The notes under the pieces: model-generated
The model's input: the letters and a program-made list of their open reading frames with translations, nothing else
The model's database searches: none
Told to the model about the DNA's origin: nothing
In this document: positions 16,450-26,095 of the stretch, one piece after another
How positions within the stretch are numbered: position 1 is the first letter of the stretch
Layout: every line of letters starts with the position of its first letter
From: Variovorax paradoxus
Lineage (GTDB): Bacteria > Pseudomonadota > Gammaproteobacteria > Burkholderiales > Burkholderiaceae_C
NCBI RefSeq assembly: GCF_029919115.1
Contig: NZ_CP123990.1
Coordinates: 5,730,501-5,794,500 of the forward strand
Direction: 5' to 3'
DNA length: 64,000 bases
Made by a program: the position numbers and the translations under genes

Positions 16450-19400
16450 ATGAACGCCCCCCACAAGCCAACCGCGCTCCAGCGGCCCGACTACCAGCTT
16501 TCCGACAACCTCTGGGCCGATGCCGGCGCGGTCTACATCACCGGCACGCAGGCGCTGGTCCGCATCCTGGCGATGCAGAAGCAGCGCGACGCGGCGCGCG
16601 GCCTGCACACGCAGGGCTTCGTCAGCGGCTACCGCGGCTCGCCGCTGGGCATGGTCGACCAGGCGATCTGGAAGGCCGGCGACCGCTTCAAGGAGACCGG
16701 TATCCGCTTCGTGCCCGCGGTGAACGAGGAACTCGCGGCCACGCAGGTGCTCGGCACCCAGCGCGTGGAGTCCGACCCCGAGCGCACCGTCGACGGCGTG
16801 TACGCCATGTGGTACGGCAAGGGGCCGGGCGTGGACCGCGCGGGTGACGCGCTCAAGCACGGCAATGCCTACGGCTCGTCGCCGCACGGCGGCGTGCTGG
16901 TGGTGGCGGGCGACGACCACGGCTGCGTGTCGTCGTCGATGCCGCACCAGAGCGACCACGCCTTCATGGCATGGCGCATGCCCGTGATGCAGCCTGCGAG
17001 CGTGGCCGAGTACCTGGAGTTCGGACTGTACGGCTACGAGCTGTCGCGCTATTCGGGCGCGTGGGTCGGCATGGCGGCGCTGTCCGAGATCGTCGAGAGT
17101 GCGGGCACCGTGGACCTCGACGCGGTGAACGCGCGCGTGGCCGCCTGGGAAGACGCCGACGCGGTGCGCACCGCCACCGGCCACCGCCCGCCGCCGGACG
17201 GGCTGCACTACCGTTGGCCCGACCTGCCGTCGCTGCGCATCGAGTCGCGGCTGGAGGACAAGCTCGCGGCCGTGGCCGCGTTCGCGCGGCGCAACAGCAT
17301 CGACCGCCACGTCATCGTGAGCCCGCATGCGAGGGTGGGCATCGTCACCTGCGGCAAGGCGCACCATGACCTGATGGAGGTGCTGCGGCGCCTGGAACTC
17401 TCGCCCGAGCAGCTCGCGCGAGTCGGTGTGCGGCTCTACAAGGTGGGACTGAGCTTTCCGCTCGAGCAGACGCGCATCCAGGACTTCGCGCGCGGGCTCG
17501 AGGAAATCCTCGTGGTGGAAGAAAAGGGCGCGGTGGTCGAGACGCAGCTGCGCGACATCTTCTACAACGCCCCCGCCGGCGCGCGCCCGGTGCTCGTGGG
17601 CAAGCACGACCGCGAAGGCCGGCCCCTCGTGTCCGCGCTCGGCGAACTGCGCCCGTCGCGGCTGATCGAGCTGGTCGCGCACTGGCTTGCGGCGCATTTT
17701 CCCGACAACCGCGATCTGGGCGACCATCTGCAGCATGTGCGCGACTTCACGCCGCCCGAGCTGCTGGGCAATGCGAGCGATGCCGTCAAGCGTCTGCCGT
17801 ACTTCTGCGCCGGCTGCCCGCACAACACCAGCACCAAGGTGCCCGAGGGATCGACGGCGCGCGCGGGCATCGGTTGCCACTTCATGGCCAACTGGATGGA
17901 CCGCAGCACGGCGGGCCTCATCCAGATGGGCGGCGAGGGCGTCGACTGGATCTCGCATGCGATGTTCACGAAGACGCCGCATGTGTTCCAGAACCTCGGC
18001 GACGGCACCTACTACCACTCGGGCTATCTCGCCATCCGCCAGGCCGTCGCGGCCCAGGCGACGCTCACCTACAAGATCCTGTTCAACGACGCGGTTGCGA
18101 TGACCGGCGGCCAGCCGGTCGACGGGGTCATCAGCGTGGATGCGATCGCGCGGCAGGTGGAATCGGAAGGCGTCACCAAGGTGGTGGTCGTGAGCGATGC
18201 GATCGAAAAGTACGGCGCCATCAGGAACCGCTTTCCGCGCGGCACCGAGTTCCACAACCGCGCCGCGCTCGACGAGGTGCAGCGGCGCCTGCGCGAGATG
18301 CCCGGCGTGACCGTGCTCATCTACGAGCAGACCTGCGCCGCCGAGAAACGCCGCCGCCGCAAGAAGGGCGAGCTGGCCGATCCGCCCCGTCGGCTCTTCA
18401 TCAACGAGGCCGTGTGCGAAGGCTGCGGCGACTGCACCGTGCAGAGCAACTGCGTGGCGGTGCTCCCGCACGAGACGCCGATGGGCCGCAAGCGCAAGAT
18501 CGACCAGACCAGCTGCAACAAGGATTATTCCTGCGCCAAGGGCTTCTGCCCGAGCTTCGTGGGCGTCACCGGCGGCAAGCTGCGCCGCAAAAGCGGAGCG
18601 CTCGCATCGGGGCGCGATGCCTTCCTGCAGCGCGTGGCCGCGCTGGCGCATCCGGCGCCGCACGCGTGGAGCGGTCCCTACGACCTGCTGGTGACCGGCG
18701 TGGGCGGCACCGGCGTGGTGACTGTCGGCGCCGTCGTCGCGATGGCCGCGCACCTCGAAGGCAAATCGGCCAGCGTGCTCGACTTCATGGGCTTCGCGCA
18801 GAAGGGCGGCGCGGTGCTGAGTTTCGTGCGGCTGGCCGACACGCCCGAGCGGCTGAACCAGGTGCGCATCGACACGCAGCAGGCCGACGCCCTCCTGGCT
18901 TGCGACGTGGTGGTGGGCGCCTCCGCCGACGCGCTGCAGACCGTGCGGCACGGGCGCACGCGGGTGCTCGCGAACATCCACGAGATTCCGGTCGCCGAGT
19001 CGCTGCGCAACCCCGATGCCGAGCTGCATGTGGATCTGCTGCTCGAAAAGATGCGCTTCGTCGCGGGCGAGGCACAGGTCGAGACCTTCGACGCGCAGAG
19101 CCTGGCCGAGGAGTTCCTCGGCGACACGCTGGCCGCGAACATCGTCGCGACCGGTTATGCGTGGCAGCGCGGCCTGGTGCCGCTGAGCCTGGAGGCGCTG
19201 ATGCATGCGATCGAGCTCAACGGCGTGGCCGTGGCGGCCAACCAGTCGGCGTTTTCGCTGGGCCGGCTCGCGGCGGGCGATCCCGCGGCGCTGGACAAGC
19301 TGCGTGCCGCGCCCGTGCAAGAGCAGGCGCAGCAAGCCGACGAGCGCCCGCTGGACGCGCTCGTGGCCGATGCGCGCCGCCATCTCACCGGCTACCAGAA

Positions 19401-20052
19401 CGCCGCATGGGCGCAGCGCTTCGAAAGGCGCGTTCGTGCACTGCAGGCGGCCGAGTCCGCGCTGCCGGGCGGCGACCCGCGGCTGCCCTTCACGCGCAAC
19501 GCGGCGCGCAGTCTGCTCAAGCTCATGAGCTACAAGGACGAGTACGAGGTCGCGCGCCTCTACACCGACGGCGCGTTCCTGCGAAAACTCAAGGACCAGT
19601 TCGAAGGCGACCTCAAGCTCGAATTCCACATGGCGCCGCCGCTGCTGTCACGCCCCGCCCACGGTCAGGCGCCCGCCAAGATCCGCCTGGGCGCGTGGAT
19701 GCTGCCGGTGATGAAGTGGCTGGCGCACGGCAAGCGGCTGCGAGGCACGGGCTTCGACCTGTTCGGCTACACGCAGGAGCGCCGGACCGAGCGTGCACTC
19801 ATCGCCCATTTCGAGCAGCGGCTCGATGAATTGGCTGCGGCGCTCTCCTGCGCCAACCAGCCTCTCGCCGCACAGATCGCGGCGCTGCCGCTCTCGATCC
19901 GCGGGTTCGGGCATGTGAAGCTGGCCAACCTGGCGCTCGCTGTCGAGCGCGAGGCGGAGCTCCTGCACCGCTTCTCGCCGCAGCGTTATCCGCAGCCCCG
20001 CAAGGATGCGAAGGCGGGGCAGTTCAAGGGGATTGCGCTCGTGTCGCAGTGA
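16450..20052 (+). CDS. Fused indolepyruvate:ferredoxin oxidoreductase
   Basis: A 1200-residue fused 2-oxoacid:ferredoxin oxidoreductase that oxidatively decarboxylates aryl pyruvates (from Trp, Phe, Tyr) to aryl acetyl-CoA. The N-terminal pyrimidine-binding domain has GFVSGYRGSPLGMVD. A TPP-binding domain has GCHFMANWMDRS and FNDAVAMTGGQPVDG. A cysteine cluster CEGCGDCTVQSNC with later Cys near residues 655-705 suits an iron-sulfur centre. The gamma-type domain starts near residue 740 (VTGVGGTGVVTVGA; FMGFAQKGGAVLSFVR), and a C-terminal domain of about 200 residues ends the protein. It is the single-chain proteobacterial form, full length and undamaged. Electron acceptor unknown. Confidence 0.92.
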   Translation: MNAPHKPTALQRPDYQLSDNLWADAGAVYITGTQALVRILAMQKQRDAARGLHTQGFVSGYRGSPLGMVDQAIWKAGDRFKETGIRFVPAVNEELAATQVLGTQRVESDPERTVDGVYAMWYGKGPGVDRAGDALKHGNAYGSSPHGGVLVVAGDDHGCVSSSMPHQSDHAFMAWRMPVMQPASVAEYLEFGLYGYELSRYSGAWVGMAALSEIVESAGTVDLDAVNARVAAWEDADAVRTATGHRPPPDGLHYRWPDLPSLRIESRLEDKLAAVAAFARRNSIDRHVIVSPHARVGIVTCGKAHHDLMEVLRRLELSPEQLARVGVRLYKVGLSFPLEQTRIQDFARGLEEILVVEEKGAVVETQLRDIFYNAPAGARPVLVGKHDREGRPLVSALGELRPSRLIELVAHWLAAHFPDNRDLGDHLQHVRDFTPPELLGNASDAVKRLPYFCAGCPHNTSTKVPEGSTARAGIGCHFMANWMDRSTAGLIQMGGEGVDWISHAMFTKTPHVFQNLGDGTYYHSGYLAIRQAVAAQATLTYKILFNDAVAMTGGQPVDGVISVDAIARQVESEGVTKVVVVSDAIEKYGAIRNRFPRGTEFHNRAALDEVQRRLREMPGVTVLIYEQTCAAEKRRRRKKGELADPPRRLFINEAVCEGCGDCTVQSNCVAVLPHETPMGRKRKIDQTSCNKDYSCAKGFCPSFVGVTGGKLRRKSGALASGRDAFLQRVAALAHPAPHAWSGPYDLLVTGVGGTGVVTVGAVVAMAAHLEGKSASVLDFMGFAQKGGAVLSFVRLADTPERLNQVRIDTQQADALLACDVVVGASADALQTVRHGRTRVLANIHEIPVAESLRNPDAELHVDLLLEKMRFVAGEAQVETFDAQSLAEEFLGDTLAANIVATGYAWQRGLVPLSLEALMHAIELNGVAVAANQSAFSLGRLAAGDPAALDKLRAAPVQEQAQQADERPLDALVADARRHLTGYQNAAWAQRFERRVRALQAAESALPGGDPRLPFTRNAARSLLKLMSYKDEYEVARLYTDGAFLRKLKDQFEGDLKLEFHMAPPLLSRPAHGQAPAKIRLGAWMLPVMKWLAHGKRLRGTGFDLFGYTQERRTERALIAHFEQRLDELAAALSCANQPLAAQIAALPLSIRGFGHVKLANLALAVEREAELLHRFSPQRYPQPRKDAKAGQFKGIALVSQ

Positions 20053-20183
20053 GCCGCGTGCGCGCAGACGCGAGCTCGTGGGCCGGTCGAACGAGAGGGC
20101 AAGGGCCGCCTCGTTCCTTTCGAATCGGGCTTGATGGGCCCCGGGAGCATGGTTGCGTCCTGTCGCAGGGTGGTGCTCGCCCG

Positions 20184-21224
20184 TCAGACGACCTCCGGCC
20201 CGCCCGGCAGCACCCGCTCATAGCGCTTCATCTTCTTGGGCTCGATACCCAGCCATCGGGCCACCTGCTCGGGCGACGTTCCTCGGCGCAGCTGCCTGAG
20301 TGCAAACGTATGCCGCAGCCGGAATGATCCGCCCTCGCGCGAGTCGACGCCGGCGTCCTCGAGCACGCGGGTGGCGCATGCGTACTGGGATGCCCTTTGC
20401 CATTGCTTGCCGCTGCGCGTGGAGGGAAAAAGATAGGGCCCTGCGATGCCCGCCTCCGCGCGCACGGTCAGCCAGTACCGCAGCAGCTCGGCAGCCCAGG
20501 GCGCCAGGGGTGTCTCCCGCGCCGGGCTGTCGCCATACGCAGGGACTTGGATTTTCCAGGGCCGATCAAGGATGCGGCCACCGTGCGCAACAGGGGAGGT
20601 CAATGTCAGGACACGCACGTCTCCAGGCGTGAGTCCGGCGCCGAGCTGCAAACCGATCGACGCCCGGTTGCGCACATCTTGCCAGGTCATGGAGGCGCCT
20701 GCAGCCCGCGAACTTCCCGGCCGGGGCCGGGCCGCGGAGACAAAGGCGATGAGCTGCTTGGCCTCGAGGACTGGCAGGTATTCGGGCAGCGGGTCGGCGT
20801 TCGGCGAGTCGGCGAACCGCACCTGCGGCTTGCCCCTGATCCAATCCGCGGCGGCATTGCTGGCCGGGGACTCATCTTGCGCTGCGTGATGGCGCAGCAC
20901 GCGTTCGATCAGCCGCATCAGGCGCAGCGCATAACGCGGTGACAGCGAGAGGTCGGACGCCTTCCTGCCGAATCGCGCCGCCTGGAATGCCTGCAGGTCT
21001 GCCGGCCTCAGGGAGGACAGGCTCACGACGGGGGACTGCGCCAGGCACCAGGCCGAGAAGGCGTTCCACATGTGCTGGTAGACCTCCATCGAACGCTCCT
21101 GGCGCAGCAAACCGCCGTCACGCTGGGATGTCAGCCAGGCGTCAAACGCCTGCTCGAAGACCAGCGCATGCGCCTCGGGCTTGAACTCGTCGAAGAGGGA
21201 AAGCGGCCTGTGGGGATGAACCAT
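20184..21224 (-). CDS. Divergent tyrosine recombinase/integrase
   Basis: A 346-residue tyrosine recombinase-like protein. The N-terminal core-binding domain (EVYQHMWNAFSAWCLAQSP) precedes a C-terminal catalytic fold with SFRLRHTFALRQLRRGTSPE, VARWLGIEPKKM and the candidate nucleophile Tyr in MKRYERV. Several catalytic positions deviate: the usual first Arg of Gly-Leu-Arg is Thr (GLTPGDV), the His before Leu-Arg-His is Arg, and Leu-Gly-His is Leu-Gly-Ile. The ATG has no Shine-Dalgarno and lies 3 nt from one arm of a perfect 16-bp inverted repeat. Possibly a multimer-resolution or element-specific recombinase; activity is uncertain. Confidence 0.8.
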   Translation of the reverse strand: MVHPHRPLSLFDEFKPEAHALVFEQAFDAWLTSQRDGGLLRQERSMEVYQHMWNAFSAWCLAQSPVVSLSSLRPADLQAFQAARFGRKASDLSLSPRYALRLMRLIERVLRHHAAQDESPASNAAADWIRGKPQVRFADSPNADPLPEYLPVLEAKQLIAFVSAARPRPGSSRAAGASMTWQDVRNRASIGLQLGAGLTPGDVRVLTLTSPVAHGGRILDRPWKIQVPAYGDSPARETPLAPWAAELLRYWLTVRAEAGIAGPYLFPSTRSGKQWQRASQYACATRVLEDAGVDSREGGSFRLRHTFALRQLRRGTSPEQVARWLGIEPKKMKRYERVLPGGPEVV

Positions 21225-21226
21225 AA

Positions 21227-21343
21227 AAATAGACTAACGGGAAACGTTTGATTTTGCAAGGCCTTGGATGGGCGTCGAAGTGCATAAGGGCGTCGGCGCT
21301 CATTGGCGGTGGCTGTGACCAGTCGGATCCCGTTAGTCTATTT
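21227..21343. repeat. Perfect 16-bp inverted repeat at the recombinase 5' end
   Basis: AAATAGACTAACGGGA at 21227-21242 and its exact reverse complement TCCCGTTAGTCTATTT at 21328-21343 are separated by 85 nt. The left arm sits immediately upstream of the recombinase start codon. The right arm continues into a GTCTAT-TT-ATAGAC palindrome (21336-21349). Such an arrangement could be an operator pair or recombination (att-like) sites for the adjacent recombinase. Confidence 0.6.
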
Positions 21344-21808
21344 ATAGACGGACGTTCGCCCGGGTCGCCGGTGCCCACGTCGAGCCGTTGAACCCAGTGA
21401 AGGCCGTTGACTGCCTTTCGATCGAACGATCGAAATGATCGCGCCAAGCCGTGCAAGCAGCGCAGCCAACCCTGCAGCTGAACGGCCGGGTTTCGCAGGG
21501 GTGCTCCTGTGACGGCTCAGCCGCAGGGCGTCGCACGTCGTCCTGCGTGGCCTCATGCCGGAAAGCCGGAACGTGCGCCGCTGGCGGTGAGTTTGAATGC
21601 CCCCCACTCTCGCGCGCTGTCAGGCCGCAGTCGGGCGGTGGTGCCGTCGCATGGCGCCGGCAGCGTCTTTGAGCGGCCGGCGCCCTGGAACAGCGCGACG
21701 GCCATCTTCGGTGGCGGCCATGTCCATGCCACTTCGTGGTCACAGCAGCGATCGGTGCGGTGAGCCTGGGCGCCTGATTGCCGCCGCGGCCTCGCCACCT
21801 GCGTTCGC
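21344..21808. other. Gene-free stretch after the inverted repeat
   Basis: Open frames exist on both strands but none has family likeness or a good start. I see no gene here beyond the flanking repeat. Confidence 0.45.
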
Positions 21809-22567
21809 TCAGGGTCCCGTGGGCGTCTTGCGCTCACGCCGGCTGCGCTTGGGCAACAGCATCCCGACCTGGTCGCGGTAGACGAGATAGCGCTGGCCGA
21901 ACTGCGCGACCAGGTCGCGCTCCTCGAACCAGATGCCGATCAGGATGTAGCCGGTGCAGGCCGCCGCGAAGAGCAGGTGGCCCGCCGTCATGGTGGGCGT
22001 GGCCCAGAAGGCCAGCACGAATCCCAGGTAGATCGGATGGCGCACGTGGCGGTAGAACAGCGGCGTGTGGAAGGCCGGCGCCGGCAGTTCCTGGCCGCGC
22101 AGGTTGGCCCACACCTGGCGCAGGCCGAACAGTTCGAAGTGGTTGATCAGGAAGGTGCTGACGAGCAGCACGCCCCAACCCAGCCAGAAGACGCCGAGCA
22201 GCGCCCAGCGCGCAACCGGGTCATGGACCGACCAGACGACGGGTTCGGCCATGGGGCGCCATTGCCACAGCAGCAGCGCCAGTGCCGCGCTCGCCGCAAG
22301 CACGAAGGTGCTGCGCTCGACCGCCTCGGGTACCAGCCGCGTCCACCAGCGCTTGAAGCCGCGCCGGGCCATCACGCTGTGTTGCACCGCGAAGAGGCCC
22401 AGCAGCAAGAGGTTGACGACGACCGCCTCGGCCAGTGGCACGGGGCTGCCGCTGTCGATGGTCTTGGGCAGCAGCGGCAGGTTGCCGACGAAGCCGATGG
22501 CGTAGACGAAGGTGGCGAGAAAGAAGAGGTAGACCACCAGCCCATAGAGTGCAGCGACGAAAGCCAT
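21809..22567 (-). CDS. mddA: Methanethiol S-methyltransferase-like membrane protein
   Basis: A 252-residue integral membrane protein of the NnrU/isoprenylcysteine-methyltransferase-like superfamily. The C-terminal half matches MddA wording: [42 protein letters not shown] and [17 protein letters not shown], where the Arg-His-Pro and Glu-Glu-Arg motifs bind S-adenosylmethionine. MddA methylates methanethiol to dimethyl sulfide. The ATG at 22567 follows a good AAGGAG site; the open frame to 22615 is not used. It lies 222 nt downstream of the hydrolase-glycosyltransferase gene on the same strand. Substrate is inferred from likeness only. Confidence 0.75.
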   Translation of the reverse strand: MAFVAALYGLVVYLFFLATFVYAIGFVGNLPLLPKTIDSGSPVPLAEAVVVNLLLLGLFAVQHSVMARRGFKRWWTRLVPEAVERSTFVLAASAALALLLWQWRPMAEPVVWSVHDPVARWALLGVFWLGWGVLLVSTFLINHFELFGLRQVWANLRGQELPAPAFHTPLFYRHVRHPIYLGFVLAFWATPTMTAGHLLFAAACTGYILIGIWFEERDLVAQFGQRYLVYRDQVGMLLPKRSRRERKTPTGP

Positions 22568-22789
22568 GAACGTACTCCTTGCGCGGGGAAGCTCGAGAAG
22601 CGGCCACGCCTTCACCCCCGCAGCGGGCAGGCCGAGGTCATCCGCCCGAGCCTCCGGGGGCCCGGGTGCGGTAGCGGCAGGGTCGGGGGCGCCCGAGTGC
22701 GGGAGCCCGGAGCTACGGCACTTCGCAGCCGGAGGGCCGGGGCGGCGGGCGGCAGGTGCCGTCGGGCGCGCCGATGGACGCAGGCGGTT

Positions 22790-24961
22790 TCATCGTGACC
22801 CTCCGCGGTTGTCCAGCACCTGCGCAATGCGCCGCGCCGCGCGTGCGGCGCCATCGGTTTCGACCGGGCGGTAGCGCACCGGTTCATGCATGGCGCCCAG
22901 GGCTCGCAACGCGAGGGCGTCCGGGTCCAAGGTCGCCGCATAGTCCACCGAGCGGTCCGCAGCGTAGTTGGCCAGGCGCTGGCGCACATGCACGCACTGC
23001 TCGAAATGCCGCTGCAGCGGGAAGCTCAGGAAAGGCCGTCGCGTGGCCACCAGTTCCATCGTGGTCGACAGGCCGCCCTGCACCAGGGCGAGGTCGCAGC
23101 AGGCGAGATGCTCGAAGAGGTTGTGCACGTAGGGCCGCAGTTCAAGCCCGGGTTGCGGTGCGAATGCGTCGGCGGACAGCCGCGGGCCGGTGACCAGGAT
23201 CAGCCGCAGCTGCGGCAACTCGCGCTTCATGCGCGGGAACGCCGCCGCAATGCGCTTGAGCAGATGAATGCCGGTGGCAGTACCGCCGACCGCGGCGATC
23301 GCGATCTTCTCGTCGCTGCGGTAGCCCAGCCGCGCGCGCAGGCGTTCGGTATCCGCCAGCGCGGACGGGTCGAAGGGCAGGCAGTAGCCGCAGTAGCAGA
23401 AGTTGCGGTCCGTCCAGTCGCGGATGCCCGGCAAGCCGGGACCGAAGGTCTGTTCGGTCACGTCCTCGCGGTTGCCCACGAAGATCGCCGCGTCGCGCAG
23501 GTAGGGGTAGCGCGCCACGTGCTCCAGCTCGTCGGCGTTGCGATCAGCGCACAAGGCCGCCTCGCGCGCGTTGCCTTCCTCCATCGGCAGACAGCCGACG
23601 AAGTCGGTGAGAAACACGTAGGGTTGGCGCTTGAGTTCCGGGTTCTCGTGGTAGTGGTAGTCCACCTCCCAGGCTTCGTCGCCGACCACGATGTCGTAGT
23701 GCTCGGCTTCGACGAGGTCGACGAAGGTCATGAAGTTGCGGCTCATGACCTCGTCCATCGTGCGCAGCGCGAAGAATGCCGACAGGTCATGCTCGCCTGC
23801 CAGCGCCTCGAAGTGGCGGCTCTCGTTCGCCAGTCGCCGGGTGATCGGGTGCAGCCGTTCGCCTTCGCGCTCGAGGTAGGCCGCGGCAGGGTCGGTGGTG
23901 AACCATTCGATCGCCAGATCCGGCTGAAGCTTGCGCAGCTCGCGCGCGATGGCCAGGTCGCGCTGCACATGGCCCAGGCCGATGGGGCTCGAGATGAACA
24001 GCGCGCGGCGCGGGCGGCTCATGGCGCGCGTCCACGTCCGCTCGCGCGGCAAGGCGCCGATGAATTCGCGCAGCGTGCGGTTGAACAGCACCGGGTCGCG
24101 CGCCGCCGTGACGTGGCCGCCGGCGGCGACGGTCAGCATCTTCGAGCCCTCGACCAGCGCGTGGATCTCGCATCCCCTGGCGTAGCCGACGCGCCGGTCC
24201 TCGTCCCCGTGGATCACCAGTGTCGGGCAGGCCACCTGCCGCGCCAGCGCGCGCACGTCGTTGCCAAGCCAAGCGCGGCGGCACCAGCCCAGCCAGTCTG
24301 CGCGGGTGGCCCAGGCGTAGTGCGCGCCGTCTTCGTACGGCTTGGTCGAATGGGGTTCGCTGAAGATGGTGGCCATGAACCAGTCGACATAGCCGGGCCA
24401 GTCGCTGCGCAGCAGCGCGTCCTCCATCTCCAGGCGGCGTGCAAGTTCGGGTTCGCCCGCCAGCGATTCGGCAAAGCCTCCGGCGGTGACCAGGTGCGTG
24501 ATGCGCTGCGGTTGCTCGGCCGCCAGCCGCAGCACCGTGAGCGCGGCGGCCGAAATGCCGACCAGCGCGACGCGCTGCACACCGACCGCGTCCAGCACCG
24601 CGACGAAGTCGCCGTAGAAATGGTCGAAGCTATAGCCATCCTGCTGCGCAGGGCGGCCCGAGCGTCCGTTGCCGCGTCCGTCCGTCGTGATGATGCGGAA
24701 GTGCTGCGACAGGTAGGGCACCACACCCTTGAGCATTTGACTGTGCACGATCTGGAAAGGCGGCGCGAAGGCGATCCAGGGGCCGCTGTTGCCCCAGGTC
24801 GCATACCAGATCGGCACACCATCGCGATCGATGAAGCCCTGCTGCACCGGCTCGACGGTCTCGTAGGGCGATGCGTGCCCCGCCGGCACGGCGCCAGGCG
24901 CGGGCAGCGGGCCGGCGTTGCGCGCCAGGCGCTCGGGCAGGGGGCGATCCGGCTTGCTCAT
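22790..24961 (-). CDS. Alpha/beta hydrolase fused to MurG-like glycosyltransferase
   Basis: A 723-residue two-domain protein. Residues about 35-310 form an alpha/beta hydrolase: TTDGRGNGRSGRP, nucleophile Ser137 in VGISAAA, acid in VIHGDEDRRV and His in AAGGHVTAA. From about residue 314 (MSRPRRALFISSPIGLGHVQ) to the end is a GT-B glycosyltransferase with a MurG/UGT-like N-terminal glycine loop and the nucleotide-sugar region VQGGLSTTMELVATRRP. No stop separates the two, though an internal ATG at 24022 could start a separate chain. It overlaps the tetR stop by 4 nt, so it is probably co-expressed with it. Substrates unknown; a hydrolysed glycolipid or ester intermediate is a guess. Confidence 0.8.
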   Translation of the reverse strand: MSKPDRPLPERLARNAGPLPAPGAVPAGHASPYETVEPVQQGFIDRDGVPIWYATWGNSGPWIAFAPPFQIVHSQMLKGVVPYLSQHFRIITTDGRGNGRSGRPAQQDGYSFDHFYGDFVAVLDAVGVQRVALVGISAAALTVLRLAAEQPQRITHLVTAGGFAESLAGEPELARRLEMEDALLRSDWPGYVDWFMATIFSEPHSTKPYEDGAHYAWATRADWLGWCRRAWLGNDVRALARQVACPTLVIHGDEDRRVGYARGCEIHALVEGSKMLTVAAGGHVTAARDPVLFNRTLREFIGALPRERTWTRAMSRPRRALFISSPIGLGHVQRDLAIARELRKLQPDLAIEWFTTDPAAAYLEREGERLHPITRRLANESRHFEALAGEHDLSAFFALRTMDEVMSRNFMTFVDLVEAEHYDIVVGDEAWEVDYHYHENPELKRQPYVFLTDFVGCLPMEEGNAREAALCADRNADELEHVARYPYLRDAAIFVGNREDVTEQTFGPGLPGIRDWTDRNFCYCGYCLPFDPSALADTERLRARLGYRSDEKIAIAAVGGTATGIHLLKRIAAAFPRMKRELPQLRLILVTGPRLSADAFAPQPGLELRPYVHNLFEHLACCDLALVQGGLSTTMELVATRRPFLSFPLQRHFEQCVHVRQRLANYAADRSVDYAATLDPDALALRALGAMHEPVRYRPVETDGAARAARRIAQVLDNRGGSR

Positions 24962-25659
24962 CGCCGGCTCCGCGCCCGGGACGGGGGCTGCGCCTTGGCG
25001 ACGGCTCGCGCATCGAGCGACTCCAGCAACCACTGCACGGCATCGAGCGCCGCGCGATGCTGGGCCTGCTCTTCCTTCACGCCGAGCAGATCGGCGAACT
25101 CCATGCCGAGCCAGAACTCCGAGATCCAGCATGCGATGACCTCGGGCGTGAACGGCGCCGGCAGCGAGCCGCCGTCGGCCTCCAGCGCCTCCACGGCTTC
25201 GCGCACCGCGCCCAGCACCAGCTTCTTCCAGGCCAGCAGGCGCGGCAGGAACTTCTCTCGCAGCTCCAGGTTGGAGAGGCTCGCCGCCCACAGCTCGGCC
25301 TGCAGGCGCACGAAACCCGATCTGAGGTCTTCCTCGTAGAAGCGCCGCGCGCTGGCCCACTTCTGCGCAAAGCCTCCCGCGCCGGCGTACATCGACGCCT
25401 GGCGCGCCAGCAGCCGCTGGTTGACCGCGTCGAGCACCTCGATCACCAGCTGGTCCTTGCTGCGGAAGTGGTAGTTGATCAGCGCATGGTTGACGCCGGC
25501 GTCGCGGGCGATTTCTCGCACGCTCAGCGCGGCGTAGCCTTCGGCCACCAGGCGCCGGAAAGCGGCATCCAGGATGCGTTCACGCGTCTGGGTCGCATCA
25601 CCGTCGTGCAGCTGTGAGGCTGCGGATCGGCGCCGACGGACCTCGGGCTCAGCACTCAT
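24958..25659 (-). CDS. TetR/AcrR-family regulator
   Basis: A 233-residue regulator. The N-terminal helix-turn-helix (TRERILDAAFRRLVAEGYAA; LSVREIARDAGVNHALINYHF, residues about 25-66) and its following SKDQL are classical TetR. The C-terminal domain is helical with no recognisable ligand signature. It precedes and overlaps the hydrolase-glycosyltransferase gene (ATGA), so it likely controls its own operon. A TTTAAAC-GAGT-GTTCAAA palindrome lies 15 nt upstream of its start. Confidence 0.9.
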   Translation of the reverse strand: MSAEPEVRRRRSAASQLHDGDATQTRERILDAAFRRLVAEGYAALSVREIARDAGVNHALINYHFRSKDQLVIEVLDAVNQRLLARQASMYAGAGGFAQKWASARRFYEEDLRSGFVRLQAELWAASLSNLELREKFLPRLLAWKKLVLGAVREAVEALEADGGSLPAPFTPEVIACWISEFWLGMEFADLLGVKEEQAQHRAALDAVQWLLESLDARAVAKAQPPSRARSRR

Positions 25660-25673
25660 GTTTCACCACCTGG

Positions 25674-25691
25674 TTTAAACGAGTGTTCAAA
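25674..25691. promoter_or_regulatory. Candidate TetR operator
   Basis: TTTAAAC (25674-25680) and GTTCAAA (25685-25691) pair in 6 of 7 positions around a 4-nt centre, 15 nt upstream of the tetR start. Size and placement suit autoregulation by a TetR dimer. Confidence 0.5.
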
Positions 25692-25693
25692 TC

Positions 25694-26095
25694 CTAGAAG
25701 CTCCAGCACCCCTTGTCAATCGCGCATTTCTTCGCTGCCCTGCAGGTACTTCCGGATGCAACATCGAGGCGGGCCTGTGCGCCGTGCAATCTCGCGCAAC
25801 GGGTGCAGGGCACCTGGCGCAGCGGCGCGTCGAGATCCATCGTCACGGCCGAGGCGATGTCCGCTTCCAGCTTGCACGGGTAGGCAGCGCGGATCGAGCC
25901 GAGTGCGCGTGTACTCGAGAGGTCGGTGAGGATTCCGCTGATCGACGTGGTGCTTTGCCTTGCATTTCGCAACGCGCGATCGTTGGGCTTGCCGCCGATC
26001 CCATGGCTCAGAAGATGCACACAGGCGCTGAGCGCGCCGAGCGGGCTGCGCTCGAGACCGCGCATCGCCAGAAAGGTGTTGCTCGAGTTGGCCCT
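25694..26095 (-). pseudogene. Histidine kinase remnant
   Basis: The frame reads ANSSNTFLAMRGLERSPLG then ALSACVHLLSHGIGG, an eroded version of the hybrid-kinase dimerisation box (typically FLAMLGHELRNPLGALS). The phospho-accepting His is lost. The following helix (RALRNARQSTTSISGILTDL) also fits the family, after which likeness fades. No PAS or ATPase domain is present around it. It is the relic of a sensor kinase in a decayed stretch; 26,096-26,438 shows nothing further. Confidence 0.45.

Noticed and set aside
16354..19629. A 1,091-codon minus-strand frame opposite the indolepyruvate oxidoreductase gene.
   Set aside because: Its sequence is His/Arg/Ala-rich antisense shadow with no domain, while the plus strand encodes a complete recognised enzyme.
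22886..25339. An 817-codon plus-strand frame opposite the hydrolase-glycosyltransferase and tetR genes.
   Set aside because: Antisense shadow typical of GC-rich DNA; no motif and no ribosome site.
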